A program made the translations under genes and the position numbers. DNA of 64,000 nt from Amycolatopsis aidingensis. GTDB lineage: Bacteria > Actinomycetota > Actinomycetes > Mycobacteriales > Pseudonocardiaceae. The stretch spans positions 5,306,001 to 5,370,000 of the forward strand of contig NZ_CP076538.1 of assembly GCF_018885265.1 (NCBI RefSeq), in the 5' to 3' direction. A model generated the notes under the pieces. It was not told the DNA's origin and searched no databases. It saw only the letters and a list, made by a program, of their open reading frames with translations. This document shows positions 35,509-45,168 of the stretch, in pieces (the stretch's first letter is position 1; every line of letters begins with the position of its first letter).

Positions 35509-35796
35509 CTAACAGAATAAGGAACGCAGCCGCTCGCGCGCGCCGGGTGGTGCGTCCGGTAACTCGATCAGCTTGTCCCTGGCGCGTTCTCCTTGCACCA
35601 CAACGACATCGCGCGGACGCACCGCCAGTGCACCCGCCAGTGCCTTGCGCACGGCCTCGTTCGCCTTGCCGCCGACGGCAGGCGCCCTGACCGCGACGAT
35701 CAGCGCCGCGCCGAGCGCGCCCTCCCAGCGGCCACCGACCGCCTCCCGCTTCGCGCCCGGTTTCACCCGGACGGCGAACCGGATCGTCTCTCCCAT
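35509..35796 (-). CDS. DUF167 (YggU) family protein
   Basis: 95 aa. KPGAKREAV, KANEAVRKALA and the RDKLIELPDAPP end mark the YggU/DUF167 family, a small alpha/beta protein with unknown function. Complete length. It sits between the antiporter and penicillin-binding protein genes. Confidence 0.88.
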   Translation of the reverse strand: MGETIRFAVRVKPGAKREAVGGRWEGALGAALIVAVRAPAVGGKANEAVRKALAGALAVRPRDVVVVQGERARDKLIELPDAPPGARERLRSLFC

Positions 35797-35815
35797 GTGG
35801 ACACGCTAGCCGGGC

Positions 35816-37438
35816 TCAGCGGTCGCCGAGGAAGGTCCCGGCCACGTCCAGGGCGGGGTCCGAGGTGCCCGCACCGCTCACCATCACGGCGAAGGCGATG
35901 TCGCCCTGGTACCCCGCGAACCAGCCGTGTGCCTGGTTGCGGTCCCGCGCCAGCTGCGCGGTGCCGGTCTTGCCCCGCAGGTCGCCGAACCCGCGCAGTG
36001 CCGTGCCGGTGCCGGTGGTGACGACCTCCCGCATCATCCCGCCGATGGTGCGCAGCACCGAACGGGACGGCGCCCGGTAACCGTCGTTCACCGTGGTGTC
36101 CTGGCCGCGCCACAGCCTCGGGGTCACGGCCTCGCCCGCGGCGACCGTCGCCGCCATCAGGGCGACGCCGAACGGGCTGGCCTGCACCCGGCCCTGGCCG
36201 ATGCCGTCCTCCAGCCGCTGCACCGGGTCGGCCGCGGCCACCACCTTACCGGCCTCGGTGGTGATGCCGGGGATGGCGAAGTCGGCGTTCAGCCCGAACT
36301 GGCTCGCGGCCCGTTCCAGGCCATCGGCGGGCAGGTCGGCGGCCAGCTGGGCGAAGGTGGTGTTGCAGGAGTGCGCGAAGGCCTCGTGCAACGGGACCGC
36401 GCCGAGGTCGAACTCGCCGTCGTTCGGGATGGTCCTGGTGCCGATCCGGGCTGTGCCGGGGCAGGGCAGCACGGCGTCGGCGGACACGCCGCCCTGCAGC
36501 GCGGCGGCCACGGTGGCGATCTTGAAGGTCGACCCGGGGGCGTACAGGCCGGAAAGGGCGTTCGGCACGTCCCCGGCCGCCGCGTTCTGCGCCACGGCCA
36601 GGATGTCCCCGGTCGAGGGCTGGATGGCGACCAGCATGGTGGGCGCGCCTGCCGAGTCCACCGCGGCCTGCGCCGCGCGCTGGGTGGCCGCGCTCACCGT
36701 GGCGGTGAGCGGCTCGGCCTCGGCACTCTCCTCGCCGTACACCGTACGCACGTCGGTGCCGTCGGCGGCGACGATCGCCACCGAAAGGCTGTCCGCGGCC
36801 TGCTCGGTGGCCAGCCTGCTCATCCCGTCCAGCAGCAACGGAGCGAGCGCGTTCTCGGTGGCCTTGGCACCGCCCTGGCGCCAGACCAGCAGTGGTGCGC
36901 CGTCCCGGTCGAGTACGGCCGGGCTGCCGATCCGGCTGCGCGCGGCCAAGCGCTGGCCATCGGCCAGCCGAGGATGGATCAGGGTGGGACTCCAGTGCAC
37001 CGTCCAGCCTTCCGCGGCGCGGTCCAGCCGGATCGGGTTCTCGTACTGCCACACCCGCTCCGGGCCCAGGGTCCACTTGATCCGGAAACTGCCCTCCACC
37101 GTGTTCGTGCCCTCGGCGGGCGGGGGTACCGACACCGGGTACGCGCTGACCTGCTTGGCATTCACCCCGGAACGGGAGTCGGCGAGCATCGCGGCCGCTG
37201 TGGCCGGGTCGTCGGTGAGGTTCGCGGCCCGCTGGAGGTCTCCCGCGGCGAAGGCTTCGAGGTAGCCCGCGACGACCTCGGCGGGGGCGGGTACGTCCGG
37301 TTCGGCCTGCTCACCAGGTGCCTCGCCGGCGGACTCCCCGCGCAGCACCAGGATCCCGGCCGCGACGATGGCGACCACGGACAGGCCCGCGATACCCAGC
37401 ACCCAGCGCTTGGTCCGCGCGTTCACCCGCACCCCCAT
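35816..37438 (-). CDS. Penicillin-binding protein with MecA-type N-terminal domain
   Basis: 540 aa transpeptidase. One N-terminal membrane anchor (~12-31) is followed by an NTF2-like MecA_N region (~50-165), a dimerisation part and the transpeptidase (~270-535). Active-site motifs are SxxK in APGSTFKIA, SxN in HSCNTTFA and KTG in LRGKTGTAQL. It cross-links peptidoglycan outside the membrane. The presence of the MecA-like domain resembles low-affinity PBPs but is common in actinobacteria and does not prove resistance. ATG 37438 or the GTG four codons later. Confidence 0.9.
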   Translation of the reverse strand: MGVRVNARTKRWVLGIAGLSVVAIVAAGILVLRGESAGEAPGEQAEPDVPAPAEVVAGYLEAFAAGDLQRAANLTDDPATAAAMLADSRSGVNAKQVSAYPVSVPPPAEGTNTVEGSFRIKWTLGPERVWQYENPIRLDRAAEGWTVHWSPTLIHPRLADGQRLAARSRIGSPAVLDRDGAPLLVWRQGGAKATENALAPLLLDGMSRLATEQAADSLSVAIVAADGTDVRTVYGEESAEAEPLTATVSAATQRAAQAAVDSAGAPTMLVAIQPSTGDILAVAQNAAAGDVPNALSGLYAPGSTFKIATVAAALQGGVSADAVLPCPGTARIGTRTIPNDGEFDLGAVPLHEAFAHSCNTTFAQLAADLPADGLERAASQFGLNADFAIPGITTEAGKVVAAADPVQRLEDGIGQGRVQASPFGVALMAATVAAGEAVTPRLWRGQDTTVNDGYRAPSRSVLRTIGGMMREVVTTGTGTALRGFGDLRGKTGTAQLARDRNQAHGWFAGYQGDIAFAVMVSGAGTSDPALDVAGTFLGDR

Positions 37439-37527
37439 CCTCGCCCGGCTCACCCGGTCAATCGGTGACCGGACGCGTTCGTTACCCGTCCAGCCCTCAC
37501 GGTGACCCTGCTCACTCGCAGCGGCGC

Positions 37528-38187
37528 TCAGGCGAGGCGGTAGCCCATTCCGCGGATGGTGCGGATCCGGTCCGGGCCGAGCTTGCGGCGCAGGGTGCGC
37601 ACGTAGACGTCCACCACGTTCGACCCGGGATCGAAGTCGTAGCCCCACACGTGGGAGAGGATCTGCTCCCGGGAGAGCACCTGCCCCGGATGCCGCAGGA
37701 ACAGCTCCAGCAGGGAGAACTCCCGAGCGGTCAGGTCCACCGTGCTGTCCTCGGTGCTCACCCGCCGGGTGCGCAGGTCCAGCGAGAGCGAGCCGTTGCG
37801 CAGCACGGTCACCTCGGGGACGCGGTCCCCGGACTTCAGCCGCAGCCGCACCCTGGCCAGCAGTTCCTCGAACCGGAAGGGCTTGGTCATGTAGTCGTCG
37901 GCGCCACCCTCCAGCCCGGCAACGGTGTCCCGCACCGAGTCCCTTGCGGTCAGGATGATCACCGGGGTGGTCACCTTCGCGTCCCGCATCGCCTGCAGCA
38001 CGGTGAACCCGTCCATCCCCGGCAGCCCGAGGTCGAGCACCACCAGATCGTGTCCACCGGAGATCACGCTGCGCAGCGCGGCGTCCCCGTCGGCGACCAC
38101 GGTGGTCACGAAGCCGTTGGCGCGCAGCCCTTTCTCCACAAAGGACGCGATGCGTTCCTCGTCCTCGACGATCAGAATGCGGCTCAT
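37528..38187 (-). CDS. OmpR-family response regulator
   Basis: 219 aa. Receiver domain with phospho-Asp in LVVLDLGLPGMDGF (about residue 52), the T/S at VIILTAR and Lys at MTKPF. Winged-helix DNA-binding domain at ~125-219 (LTAREFSLLELFLRHPGQVLS). Overlaps the histidine kinase gene downstream in translation order by 4 nt, so kinase first, regulator second. Confidence 0.95.
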   Translation of the reverse strand: MSRILIVEDEERIASFVEKGLRANGFVTTVVADGDAALRSVISGGHDLVVLDLGLPGMDGFTVLQAMRDAKVTTPVIILTARDSVRDTVAGLEGGADDYMTKPFRFEELLARVRLRLKSGDRVPEVTVLRNGSLSLDLRTRRVSTEDSTVDLTAREFSLLELFLRHPGQVLSREQILSHVWGYDFDPGSNVVDVYVRTLRRKLGPDRIRTIRGMGYRLA

Positions 38188-39617
38188 TGCTGCTCCTCCC
38201 CGGGTTGCGGCCGGCAGGGCAGTTCGATGCCGAAGGTGGCACCCCGCCCGGATTCCGACAGCACGTGCGCGCTGCCGTGATGCGCCTCGGCGATGGCTTT
38301 CACGATGGCGAGGCCGAGCCCGGCGCCGGTCCGTTCCGCCGTCCCCGCGGCCCCGCGGGCGAACCGTTCGAAGATCCGGTGCGCGTCCTCCGCCTGCACG
38401 CCGGGACCGGTGTCGGTCACCCAGAACGACACCTGGCCGTGCCGCACCGCCGAGCCGATCCGGATCACCGTGCCCGGTTCGGTGTACTGCACGGCGTTCT
38501 GGGCCAGCTGTAGCACCGCCTGGGTCACCCGCTGCGGGTCAACGAACACCTCGCCCTCACCCAGCGCCTCCAGCGTCCACTCCCGTGGCGCGATCGCCCT
38601 GGCCTTGGCGTCGATATCGGTGGTGAGCTCGGGCAGGGAGGTCCACTCCGGGCGCAGGAAGTCCGGGCGCTGCGCCTTGGCCAGCAGCAGCAGGTCGTCC
38701 ACGATCCGGGCCATCCGGTCGAGTTCGTCGGTGCACAGCCGGACCACCTCGGCCCGCTCGGCTGGATCCTCACCCATCACCTCGAGGTGCCCGCGCACGA
38801 TGGTGATCGGGGTGCGCAGCTCGTGGCCCGCGTCGTCAAGGAACTGCCGGTGCGTGCCGAAGGCGGTCTCCAGCCGGTCCAGCATCGCGTTGAACTGCTC
38901 GGCGAGGGCGGCGATGTCGTCCCGCCCGCGCACCGGGATGCGGTGGGTGAGGTCGTGTTCGGTGAGCCGGGCCGCGGCGTGCCGCACGGTGCGCACCGGG
39001 GCCAGGATCTGGCCCGCGACCAGCCAGGAGACCCCCGCGCCCAGCACCAGTGCGACCAGGCTGACCACGACCAGGGTGCGCACGGTGTTGTCCGCCTCCG
39101 CCTCGGCGGGGCCGGTGAAGTACCCGGCGACGAACCAGGCCCTTGGCCGGGTGTCCACGTCCACCCGCAGCCAGCGCATCTCGCCCGCCGCGGTCGGCAC
39201 CGCACCGGAGCCCTGGTCCGCGAACACGATCCGGCGCAGCAGCGGCTCCTCCAGCGGGACCTCGCGCAGCCGTTCCCCGGTCTGCCGGACCACGCCCAGC
39301 CTGCCGCCCTGCTCGGTGATACCCAGCAGCAGCTCGGCCTGGTCGGTGTACTGGGCTTCCAGGTGCCGCAGGAACAGCACCCCGGGGTCGGTGATCGGCC
39401 GCCCGGTCGCCGGATCGACCCCGGCGGCGGCGAAGGTGCGGAACTCGGCCGCGTCCTGTTCCAGGCTGCGGTTGACCCGGTCGGTCACCGCGTCGTACTC
39501 GAACTCCACCACCAGCAGGACCACGGTGGCCAGGCCGGCGGTCATCACCAGCACCAGCCAGCACATGATCTGCGCCCGCGCCGGGATGCGGGTGCCCCGC
39601 ACCCGTTGCTCAGCCAT
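38184..39617 (-). CDS. Sensor histidine kinase with HAMP domain
   Basis: 477 aa from ATG 39617. Two membrane helices (~15-40 and ~165-190) enclose an extracytoplasmic sensing loop; HAMP domain (~190-245); H-box DDAGHELRTPITIV; then N, G1 (VTDTGPGV) and G2 (GAGLGLAIVKAI) boxes. It phosphorylates the adjacent regulator. The upstream acidic protein gene overlaps it by 8 nt. Signal unknown; neighbouring PBP suggests an envelope link. Confidence 0.93.
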   Translation of the reverse strand: MAEQRVRGTRIPARAQIMCWLVLVMTAGLATVVLLVVEFEYDAVTDRVNRSLEQDAAEFRTFAAAGVDPATGRPITDPGVLFLRHLEAQYTDQAELLLGITEQGGRLGVVRQTGERLREVPLEEPLLRRIVFADQGSGAVPTAAGEMRWLRVDVDTRPRAWFVAGYFTGPAEAEADNTVRTLVVVSLVALVLGAGVSWLVAGQILAPVRTVRHAAARLTEHDLTHRIPVRGRDDIAALAEQFNAMLDRLETAFGTHRQFLDDAGHELRTPITIVRGHLEVMGEDPAERAEVVRLCTDELDRMARIVDDLLLLAKAQRPDFLRPEWTSLPELTTDIDAKARAIAPREWTLEALGEGEVFVDPQRVTQAVLQLAQNAVQYTEPGTVIRIGSAVRHGQVSFWVTDTGPGVQAEDAHRIFERFARGAAGTAERTGAGLGLAIVKAIAEAHHGSAHVLSESGRGATFGIELPCRPQPGEEQQ

Positions 39618-39906
39618 CCTCGTCCTCGTCGGCGTCGTCCGGGTCGGCCCCGTCGTCGCCACCGTCATCGTCGTCATCACTCACCGGCGGTGGCGGTGGT
39701 AGCTGGGTCTGTTCGGGCGCACGGGACGAGGTCTCCGGGGCCTGCGGGGAGCCCGACACGGTGGCGGGTGGCGACTCACCGATCCGCACGATCTCCGGGA
39801 CCCGCGGCGGGTCCGGCTCGCTGACCAGGAACAAGCTCGCGAGCACGACACCGGCCGGCAGCGCGATCACGGCGACCAGCGCGAGGAGCCGGGGCACTCT
39901 GCTCAT
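39610..39906 (-). CDS. Small membrane protein with poly-acidic tail
   Basis: 98 aa from ATG 39906 (behind CTGGGGGC). One N-terminal helix (~8-28), a Pro/Ser/Thr-rich linker, and a tail of about 30 residues dominated by Asp and Glu (DDDDDGGDDGADPDD...). Translationally coupled to the sensor kinase gene. The acidic tail could be a metal or cation sensor, but this is only inferred from charge. No family recognised. Confidence 0.65.
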   Translation of the reverse strand: MSRVPRLLALVAVIALPAGVVLASLFLVSEPDPPRVPEIVRIGESPPATVSGSPQAPETSSRAPEQTQLPPPPPVSDDDDDGGDDGADPDDADEDEDG

Positions 39907-39938
39907 GCCCCCAGGGTCGTCGGCCCCGGGGAAGGCAG

Positions 39939-39972
39939 GGTGAGACGAAGATGAGCTTTCCTTCATCTCACC
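39939..39972 (-). terminator. Hairpin after ileS (possible operator)
   Basis: On the minus strand GGTGAGATGAAG (39972-39961) pairs with CTTCGTCTCACC (39950-39939) over 12 bp with one G-U, loop of 10 nt. It begins 13 nt after the ileS stop, as expected of a terminator, and lacks a U-run. It also lies just upstream of the two-component operon and could be its operator. Confidence 0.5.
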
Positions 39973-39984
39973 GGTCATGCCCGG

Positions 39985-42900
39985 CTATCCGGTGCCGTCG
40001 GTCCTGGCCACCGCGACCGTGACCTTGACCCCCTCGCCCACGGTGCCGGGGAAACCGTCCTCGACCCGCTCGTAGCGCACACCGGCGGCCAGGGTCTCAC
40101 CCGCGAGGAACCCCTCGTGTGCGCGGGCCGCGGCCACGGCCTCCTCCGGCGCGTCCACGGTGAGGGTGATCCGGTCGGCGACGTCCAGCTCGGCCTCCCG
40201 CCGGGCCTGCTGCACCACCCGGACCAGGTCGCGGGCGAGCCCTTCGGCGGCCAGCTCGGGGGTCAGCTCGGTGTCCAGCAGTACCAGGCCGGAACCGCCG
40301 GGCAGTTCCGCGGCCGCGCCGGAGTCCTTGGCGACCAGCCTGCGCTCGTACTCGCCCTCGGCCAGCTCGATCCCGGCGGCGACCACGGCCCCCTCCGGCG
40401 AGGTGGTCCACTCCCCCGCCTTGACCGCCTTGATCACCTTCTGCACGTCCTTGCCCAGCCGCGGGCCCGCGGCGCGGGCGTTCACCGCGACCTCGAACCC
40501 GCCGTGCGCGGCGACATCGGTGGTCAGCTCGACCGCCTTGACGTTCACCTCCTCGGCGATGATGTCGGTGAACTCGCGCAGCAGCTCGGCATCCTCGGCG
40601 GCCACCAGCAGCCGGGACAGCGGCAGCCGTACCCGCAGCTTGTTCGCCTTGCGCAGGGACAGCGCCGAGGAGCACACCTGGCGCACCCGGTCCATGGCGG
40701 TGACCAGCTTGGGGTCGGCGGGCAGGCAGGTGCTGCCCGGCCAGTCGGTGAGGTGCACCGAACGGCCGCCGGTCAGGCCGCGCCACACCGCCTCGGTGGT
40801 CAGCGGCAGCAGCGGGGCCGCCGTGCGGCAGGTGAGCTCCAGCACGGTGTGCAGGGTGTCGATCGCGTCCTGCTCCCCGGCCCAGAACCGGTCCCTGGAC
40901 CGGCGCACGTACCAGTTGGTCAGCACCTCGAGGAAGTCACGGACGCGTGCGCAGGCACCGGCGACGTCGTAGCTGTCCATGGCGTGCTGCACATCGGTCA
41001 CCAGCTCGTGCGTCTTGGCCAGCACGTAGCGGTCGAGCACGTGACCGGAGTCCGTGCGGAAGCGGCCCTCCACACCCTCTGCGTTGGCGTACAACGCCAG
41101 GAAGTACCAGGAGTTCCACAGCGGCAGCACGGCCTGGCGGACGGCGTCCCGGATGCCCTTCTCGGTGACCACGAGGTTGCCGCCGCGCAGGATCGGGCTG
41201 GCCATCAGGTACCAGCGCATGGCGTCCGAGCCGTCCCGGTCGAACACCTCGGTCACGTCCGGGTAGTTGCGCAGCGACTTGGACATCTTCTGCCCGTCCG
41301 AGCCGAGCACGATGCCGTGCGAGACGCAGGTACGGAACGCCGGCCGGTCGAACAGCGCGGTGGCCAGCACGTGCAGGGTGTAGAACCAGCCGCGGGTCTG
41401 CCCGATGTACTCCACGATGAAGTCGCCGGGGTAGTGGTGCTCGAACCAGTCCGCGTTCGCGAACGGGTAGTGCACCTGGGCGAACGGCATCGACCCGGAG
41501 TCGAACCACACGTCCAGCACATCCGGCACCCGGCGCATGGTGGAGTTGCCGGTCGGGTCGTCCGGGTTGGGCCGGGTCAGCTCGTCGATGAACGGCCGGT
41601 GCAGGTCGTCCAGCCGGACGCCGAAGTCCCGCTCCAGCTCGTCCAGCGAGCCGTAGACATCGGTGCGCGGGTGCTCCGGGTCGTCCGAGACCCACACTGG
41701 GATCGGGGTACCCCAGTACCGGTTGCGGGAGATCGACCAGTCACGGGCGTTCTCCAGCCACTTGCCGAACTGCCCATCCTTGACGTGCTCGGGGTACCAG
41801 GTGATCTGCTGGTTCAGCTCGACCATCCGGTCCTTGAACTGGGTGACCGCGACGAACCATGAGGACACGGCCCGGTAGATCAGCGGGTTGCGGCAGCGCC
41901 AGCAGTGCGGATAGGGGTGCTCGTAGGTCTCGTGCCGCAGCAGCACCGCGCCCTGGCTGCCGGCCGAACCGGTGCCGTTCTTCAGGTCCTTGATGATGTT
42001 CGGGTTGGCCTCGAACACGTTCTGGCCCGCGTAGTCCGGCACCGAGGAGTCGAACCGGCCCTTGGCGTCCACCGGGGTGACCGGGGTGATCCCCGCCGCG
42101 TCGGTGACGACCTTGTCCTCCTCACCGTAGGCGGGCGCGATGTGCACGATGCCGGTGCCGTCCTCGGTGGTGACGTAGTCGGCGGCGAGGACCTGGTGCG
42201 CGTTCTCCTGGCCGGTGAAGTACGGGAACGGCGGGGCGTAGCGGGTGCCGAGCAGGTCGGTACCGCGGTAGCGGGCCAGTACCTCCGGCTCCTCGCCGAG
42301 CTCCCTGGCATAGGCGGCCACTCTGGCCTCGGCGAGCAGGAACCGCCTGCCGCCAGCCTCGACGAGCACGTACTCCACCTCGGGGTGCACGGCGGTGGCC
42401 AGGTTGGAGGGCACGGTCCACGGGGTGGTGGTCCAGATCAGCAGGTAGGCACCGTCGAGTTCGGAACCGTTGCCCTCGATCCGGTAGCCGATGGTGACCG
42501 CGGGGTCCTGCCTGCTCTGGTAGACGTCGTCGTCCATCCGCAGCTCGTGGTTGGACAGCGGGGTCTCGTCCCGCCAGCAGTAGGGCAGCACCCGGTAGCC
42601 CTCGTAGACGAGGCCCTTGTCCCACAGCTGCTTGAACGCCCAGAGCACCGACTCCATGAAGGTGACGTTGAGCGTCTTGTAGTCGTTGTCGAAGTCCACC
42701 CAGCGGGCCTGGCGGGTGACGTACTCCTGCCACTCGGCGGTGTAGCGCAGCACCGACTCCCGGCATGCCTGGTTGAACGCGGCGATGCCCATCTCGTCGA
42801 TCTGTGCCTTGTCGGTGATGCCGAGCTGCCGCTCTGCCTCCAGCTCGGCCGGAAGGCCATGGGTGTCCCAGCCGAACCTGCGCTCCACCCGCTTGCCGCG

Positions 42901-43164
42901 CATGGTCTGGTAGCGCGGCACGATGTCCTTGACGTACCCGGTGAGCAGGTGGCCGTAGTGCGGCAGGCCGTTGGCGAACGGTGGGCCGTCGTAGAAGACG
43001 TACTCGTTCGAGCCGTCGGTGCCGGGCTCGCGCGCCTCGACGGTGGCAATGAAGGTGCGATCGGTCTCCCAGTAGGCCAGCACGTCCCGTTCCAGTGCCG
43101 GGAAGGACGGCTGGGACGGGACCTGGCCTGCGGGCTGGTCGCCGAGTCGGCCCTTGGGGTACAT
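39985..43164 (-). CDS. ileS: Isoleucyl-tRNA synthetase
   Basis: 1,059 aa from ATG 43164 (MYPKGRLG); the frame extends upstream but only into T-box leader RNA. Class Ia synthetase: HIGH-like [16 protein letters not shown] (~60-75), editing domain (~210-400), KMSKS in [12 protein letters not shown] (~620), anticodon-binding region (~700-870) and a C-terminal extension. This is the eukaryote-like type 2 IleRS, less sensitive to mupirocin in the family. An Ile T-box regulates it. It attaches Ile to tRNA-Ile and edits Val. Confidence 0.97.
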   Translation of the reverse strand: MYPKGRLGDQPAGQVPSQPSFPALERDVLAYWETDRTFIATVEAREPGTDGSNEYVFYDGPPFANGLPHYGHLLTGYVKDIVPRYQTMRGKRVERRFGWDTHGLPAELEAERQLGITDKAQIDEMGIAAFNQACRESVLRYTAEWQEYVTRQARWVDFDNDYKTLNVTFMESVLWAFKQLWDKGLVYEGYRVLPYCWRDETPLSNHELRMDDDVYQSRQDPAVTIGYRIEGNGSELDGAYLLIWTTTPWTVPSNLATAVHPEVEYVLVEAGGRRFLLAEARVAAYARELGEEPEVLARYRGTDLLGTRYAPPFPYFTGQENAHQVLAADYVTTEDGTGIVHIAPAYGEEDKVVTDAAGITPVTPVDAKGRFDSSVPDYAGQNVFEANPNIIKDLKNGTGSAGSQGAVLLRHETYEHPYPHCWRCRNPLIYRAVSSWFVAVTQFKDRMVELNQQITWYPEHVKDGQFGKWLENARDWSISRNRYWGTPIPVWVSDDPEHPRTDVYGSLDELERDFGVRLDDLHRPFIDELTRPNPDDPTGNSTMRRVPDVLDVWFDSGSMPFAQVHYPFANADWFEHHYPGDFIVEYIGQTRGWFYTLHVLATALFDRPAFRTCVSHGIVLGSDGQKMSKSLRNYPDVTEVFDRDGSDAMRWYLMASPILRGGNLVVTEKGIRDAVRQAVLPLWNSWYFLALYANAEGVEGRFRTDSGHVLDRYVLAKTHELVTDVQHAMDSYDVAGACARVRDFLEVLTNWYVRRSRDRFWAGEQDAIDTLHTVLELTCRTAAPLLPLTTEAVWRGLTGGRSVHLTDWPGSTCLPADPKLVTAMDRVRQVCSSALSLRKANKLRVRLPLSRLLVAAEDAELLREFTDIIAEEVNVKAVELTTDVAAHGGFEVAVNARAAGPRLGKDVQKVIKAVKAGEWTTSPEGAVVAAGIELAEGEYERRLVAKDSGAAAELPGGSGLVLLDTELTPELAAEGLARDLVRVVQQARREAELDVADRITLTVDAPEEAVAAARAHEGFLAGETLAAGVRYERVEDGFPGTVGEGVKVTVAVARTDGTG

Positions 43165-43245
43165 CCGGTGCGCTCCTCGCGGTTCGTCTCTCCTGCTGCC
43201 ACCGGTTGCCCGGAGGCGGCCGGGGACGAAGACGCCGCCGCCGTG

Positions 43246-43405
43246 GCGGACGTTCCGCGGTACCACCCCGCTTGCCCGCGCCAGGCGCGCGGGCCACTTC
43301 ATTTCGGCGGCTGTCACGGGCCGCACCCGTCCGGTTCTACTGAGGCCGCACCGGCCCGTTCTTCCGGAGGCTCCCCGGTGATGGCCGGATCAACGCCGTG
43401 TTGTG
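43246..43405 (-). promoter_or_regulatory. Ile-specific T-box leader of ileS (ultrashort stem I class)
   Basis: Minus strand: a short stem with GATCCGGCCATCACCGG holds the specifier ATC at 43382-43380 (Ile codon), followed by GGGGAGCCTCCGGAAGAACG. A CCCGCGC/GCGCGGG stem lies at 43275-43293. The T-box sequence GGGGTGGTACCGCGG is at 43270-43256, where uncharged tRNA CCA pairs. This is the translational T-box found before actinobacterial ileS. A -10-like TACGCT at about 43415 fits the start of the leader. Confidence 0.85.
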
Positions 43406-43456
43406 TCCAGCGTAACGACCCGTGCCAACCCCTTTACCGCAGGGGCAGCCCGGAGG

Positions 43457-43660
43457 TCAGTCGAACTCGCCCGCCTTCACACCCTGGATGAAGGCGTGCC
43501 ACTCGGCGGGGGTGAAGTAATGCGCGGGGCGGGTGCGGTCCTTGGTATCCCGGACGTACCGGCCACCCTCGGGTGCCTCGGCCACCTCCACGCACTGGCC
43601 GCCGTTGCCACCGCTGAAACTCGATGTCCGCCAGACGAGCTGGCCCGGGTCGGAGGGCAT
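43457..43660 (-). CDS. DUF397 domain protein
   Basis: 67 aa. VWRTSSFSGGNGGQCVEVAE, VRDTKDR and FTPAEWHAFIQGVKAGEFD are the standard DUF397 features. It follows the XRE gene; a GTG at 43690 overlapping the XRE stop is an alternative start giving 77 aa. By family, DUF397 proteins partner with Scr1/WhiJ-like XRE regulators and act as small antagonists. Confidence 0.85.
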   Translation of the reverse strand: MPSDPGQLVWRTSSFSGGNGGQCVEVAEAPEGGRYVRDTKDRTRPAHYFTPAEWHAFIQGVKAGEFD

Positions 43661-43686
43661 GGCTCCGCGCCCCTTTCCACATGTGC

Positions 43687-44541
43687 TCACAGTTCCTGCC
43701 GGACATTATCCAGCAGGCGCAGCGAGTCGGCGGGCGGCAGTGCCGCGGCGGAGAGCGCATTGAAGGTGATCTCGTAGACCTTCAGTTCCTGCGGCCGGTC
43801 CCGGTCCAGGTAGGAGGCGCCGGTGAGGTGCTCGAGGTAGGCGATATCCGCGCCGTCGTCGTCCGGGAACCGCAGCAGGCTGAAGTTGAAGCCGGTCGAG
43901 GGGTGCGCCCCGGCGGCGAACGGCACCACCTGGATGGTGATATGCGGCTGCCCGCCCAGCTCGGCCAGGTACTCCAGCTGCGCGGTCATCACCCCGCGCC
44001 CGCCGACCATCCTGCGCACGGCGCCCTCGCTCATCACAGCCCAGACCCGGATCGGCTCGTCCCCGGTGATCAGCCGCTGCCGGGCCTCGCGCGCGGCCAG
44101 CACCCGGTCGATCTCCTCCGGCCGGTGCAGCGGGGTGGCCTCGATCAGCGCGCGGGCGTAGTCACGGGTCTGCAACAGCCCGGTGACCAGCTCGCTGTCG
44201 TAGGCCCGGATCTCCGAGGCGACTTCCTCCAGGTTCACGAACTTGCGGAACCAGTCCGGGATCGCCGAGCCGTAGGTGGTACGCGGGCGGCGTTGCCGGG
44301 CCAGCCTGGCCAGTTCCTCCACCCTGCCGCGCTCGTCCTTGCCCACCCCGTACAGGTCCAGCAGTTCGCGCAGCTCGATCGGCCGCACGCCGACGTCACC
44401 GTGCTCGATCCGGCTGATCTTGGACAGCGAGCACTCCAGCGCGGCCGCCGCGTCCTCCCTGGTCTTACCGGCCTGCTGGCGCAGGTCGGCCAGCGCGAGG
44501 CCGAGCTGCCGCTTGCGCACGGTGGGGCTGCTGCTGCCCAC
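43687..44541 (-). CDS. XRE regulator with DUF5753 domain (Scr1/WhiJ-like)
   Basis: 284 aa from GTG 44541 behind AGGAGGTGGCC. HTH at ~8-65 (LGLALADLRQQAGKTREDAA, CSLSKISRIEHG) and DUF5753 ligand or partner domain at ~95-280 (IRAYDSELVTGLLQTRDYARA, VWAVMSEGAVRRMVGG). Forms a bicistron with the DUF397 gene. Two palindromes in front of it are candidate autoregulation sites. In Streptomyces such pairs modulate development. Confidence 0.88.
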   Translation of the reverse strand: MGSSSPTVRKRQLGLALADLRQQAGKTREDAAAALECSLSKISRIEHGDVGVRPIELRELLDLYGVGKDERGRVEELARLARQRRPRTTYGSAIPDWFRKFVNLEEVASEIRAYDSELVTGLLQTRDYARALIEATPLHRPEEIDRVLAAREARQRLITGDEPIRVWAVMSEGAVRRMVGGRGVMTAQLEYLAELGGQPHITIQVVPFAAGAHPSTGFNFSLLRFPDDDGADIAYLEHLTGASYLDRDRPQELKVYEITFNALSAAALPPADSLRLLDNVRQEL

Positions 44542-44564
44542 GCGGCCACCTCCTGTTCTCGGGT

Positions 44565-44677
44565 GTGCATTCTGCACCACCGGCTACCGATGCCGTCGAC
44601 ATGACACTCCGCTTGTAACTCTGCATGTGCAGTGTTACGTTATCACTGCGTGGGGTGGTCAAATGTTGACACTCCGC
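44565..44677. promoter_or_regulatory. Divergent regulatory region with palindromes and direct repeats
   Basis: A 24-bp near-palindrome runs 44615-44638 (GTAACTCTGCA, TG, TGCAGTGTTAC; 10 of 11 arm positions match). A second, GTGCA-TTC-TGCAC, is at 44565-44577. TGACACTCCGC is repeated at 44602-44612 and 44667-44677. TTGACA at 44666-44671 could be a -35. These are likely operators for the XRE protein. Confidence 0.5.
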
Positions 44678-44748
44678 GTACCCGTCCCGGCCGCTCACAG
44701 TTCCTGGCCGGGGCGGGTTCCATCACCAATCGCCGTAAGGACCGGGCC

Positions 44749-44973
44749 ATGAACAGGACCCCGCGGAGCAGCAGGCCGGACCGGGCCGCTTACCCGGCGC
44801 GCCGAGTCCACTGCCAGGACGAGAGAGGCCGGCACGGGGTGCTGACCGTCACCGTGATCGGTGGCCAGGTCGTCCTGATCGGGCCGGGAGACGTCGCGAC
44901 CGTGCTGAGGCCGTTGCAGGCAGGCCGGTTACGCGCGGCGCTACGGGACGTGGTCACCGGGGGTGCGTCATGA
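44749..44973 (+). CDS. Small basic hypothetical protein
   Basis: 74 aa from ATG 44749 with AAGGA eight bases upstream. An Arg-rich N-terminus (RTPRSSRPDRAAYPARR) precedes a small beta-type region (GVLTVTVIGGQVVLIGPGDVATVL). Stop overlaps the next start as ATGA. Divergent from the XRE gene. No family recognised. Confidence 0.55.
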   Translation: MNRTPRSSRPDRAAYPARRVHCQDERGRHGVLTVTVIGGQVVLIGPGDVATVLRPLQAGRLRAALRDVVTGGAS

Positions 44974-45167
44974 ACGAGGAACGCAGGCGGTTCGTCGTGC
45001 TGCTGCGCGCGGTCGGCTGGCAGCTGCACGACGTGGCCTTCGCGACCATGCGCGGGAACTGCCCGCAGCAGGCGCGGGACGAGTTGGCGGACGCGTTGTC
45101 CGACCTGATCCCGCTCCTACGTCAGGACCCACCAACGGTGATCGACCAGGACCACTTACAGCGGTAG
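44970..45167 (+). CDS. Small helical hypothetical protein
   Basis: 65 aa, mainly helical (RRFVVLLRAVGWQLHDVAFATM, RDELADALSDLIPLL), ending acidic. Translationally coupled to the preceding small gene, so the two probably work together. Convergent with the membrane/Cys-motif gene, 1 bp between ends. No function known. Confidence 0.55.
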   Translation: MNEERRRFVVLLRAVGWQLHDVAFATMRGNCPQQARDELADALSDLIPLLRQDPPTVIDQDHLQR

Positions 45168-45168
45168 G

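Noticed and set aside
35816..37438. MecA-like domain as a beta-lactam resistance gene
   Set aside because: The domain is widespread in actinobacterial PBPs and the sequence alone does not show low affinity.
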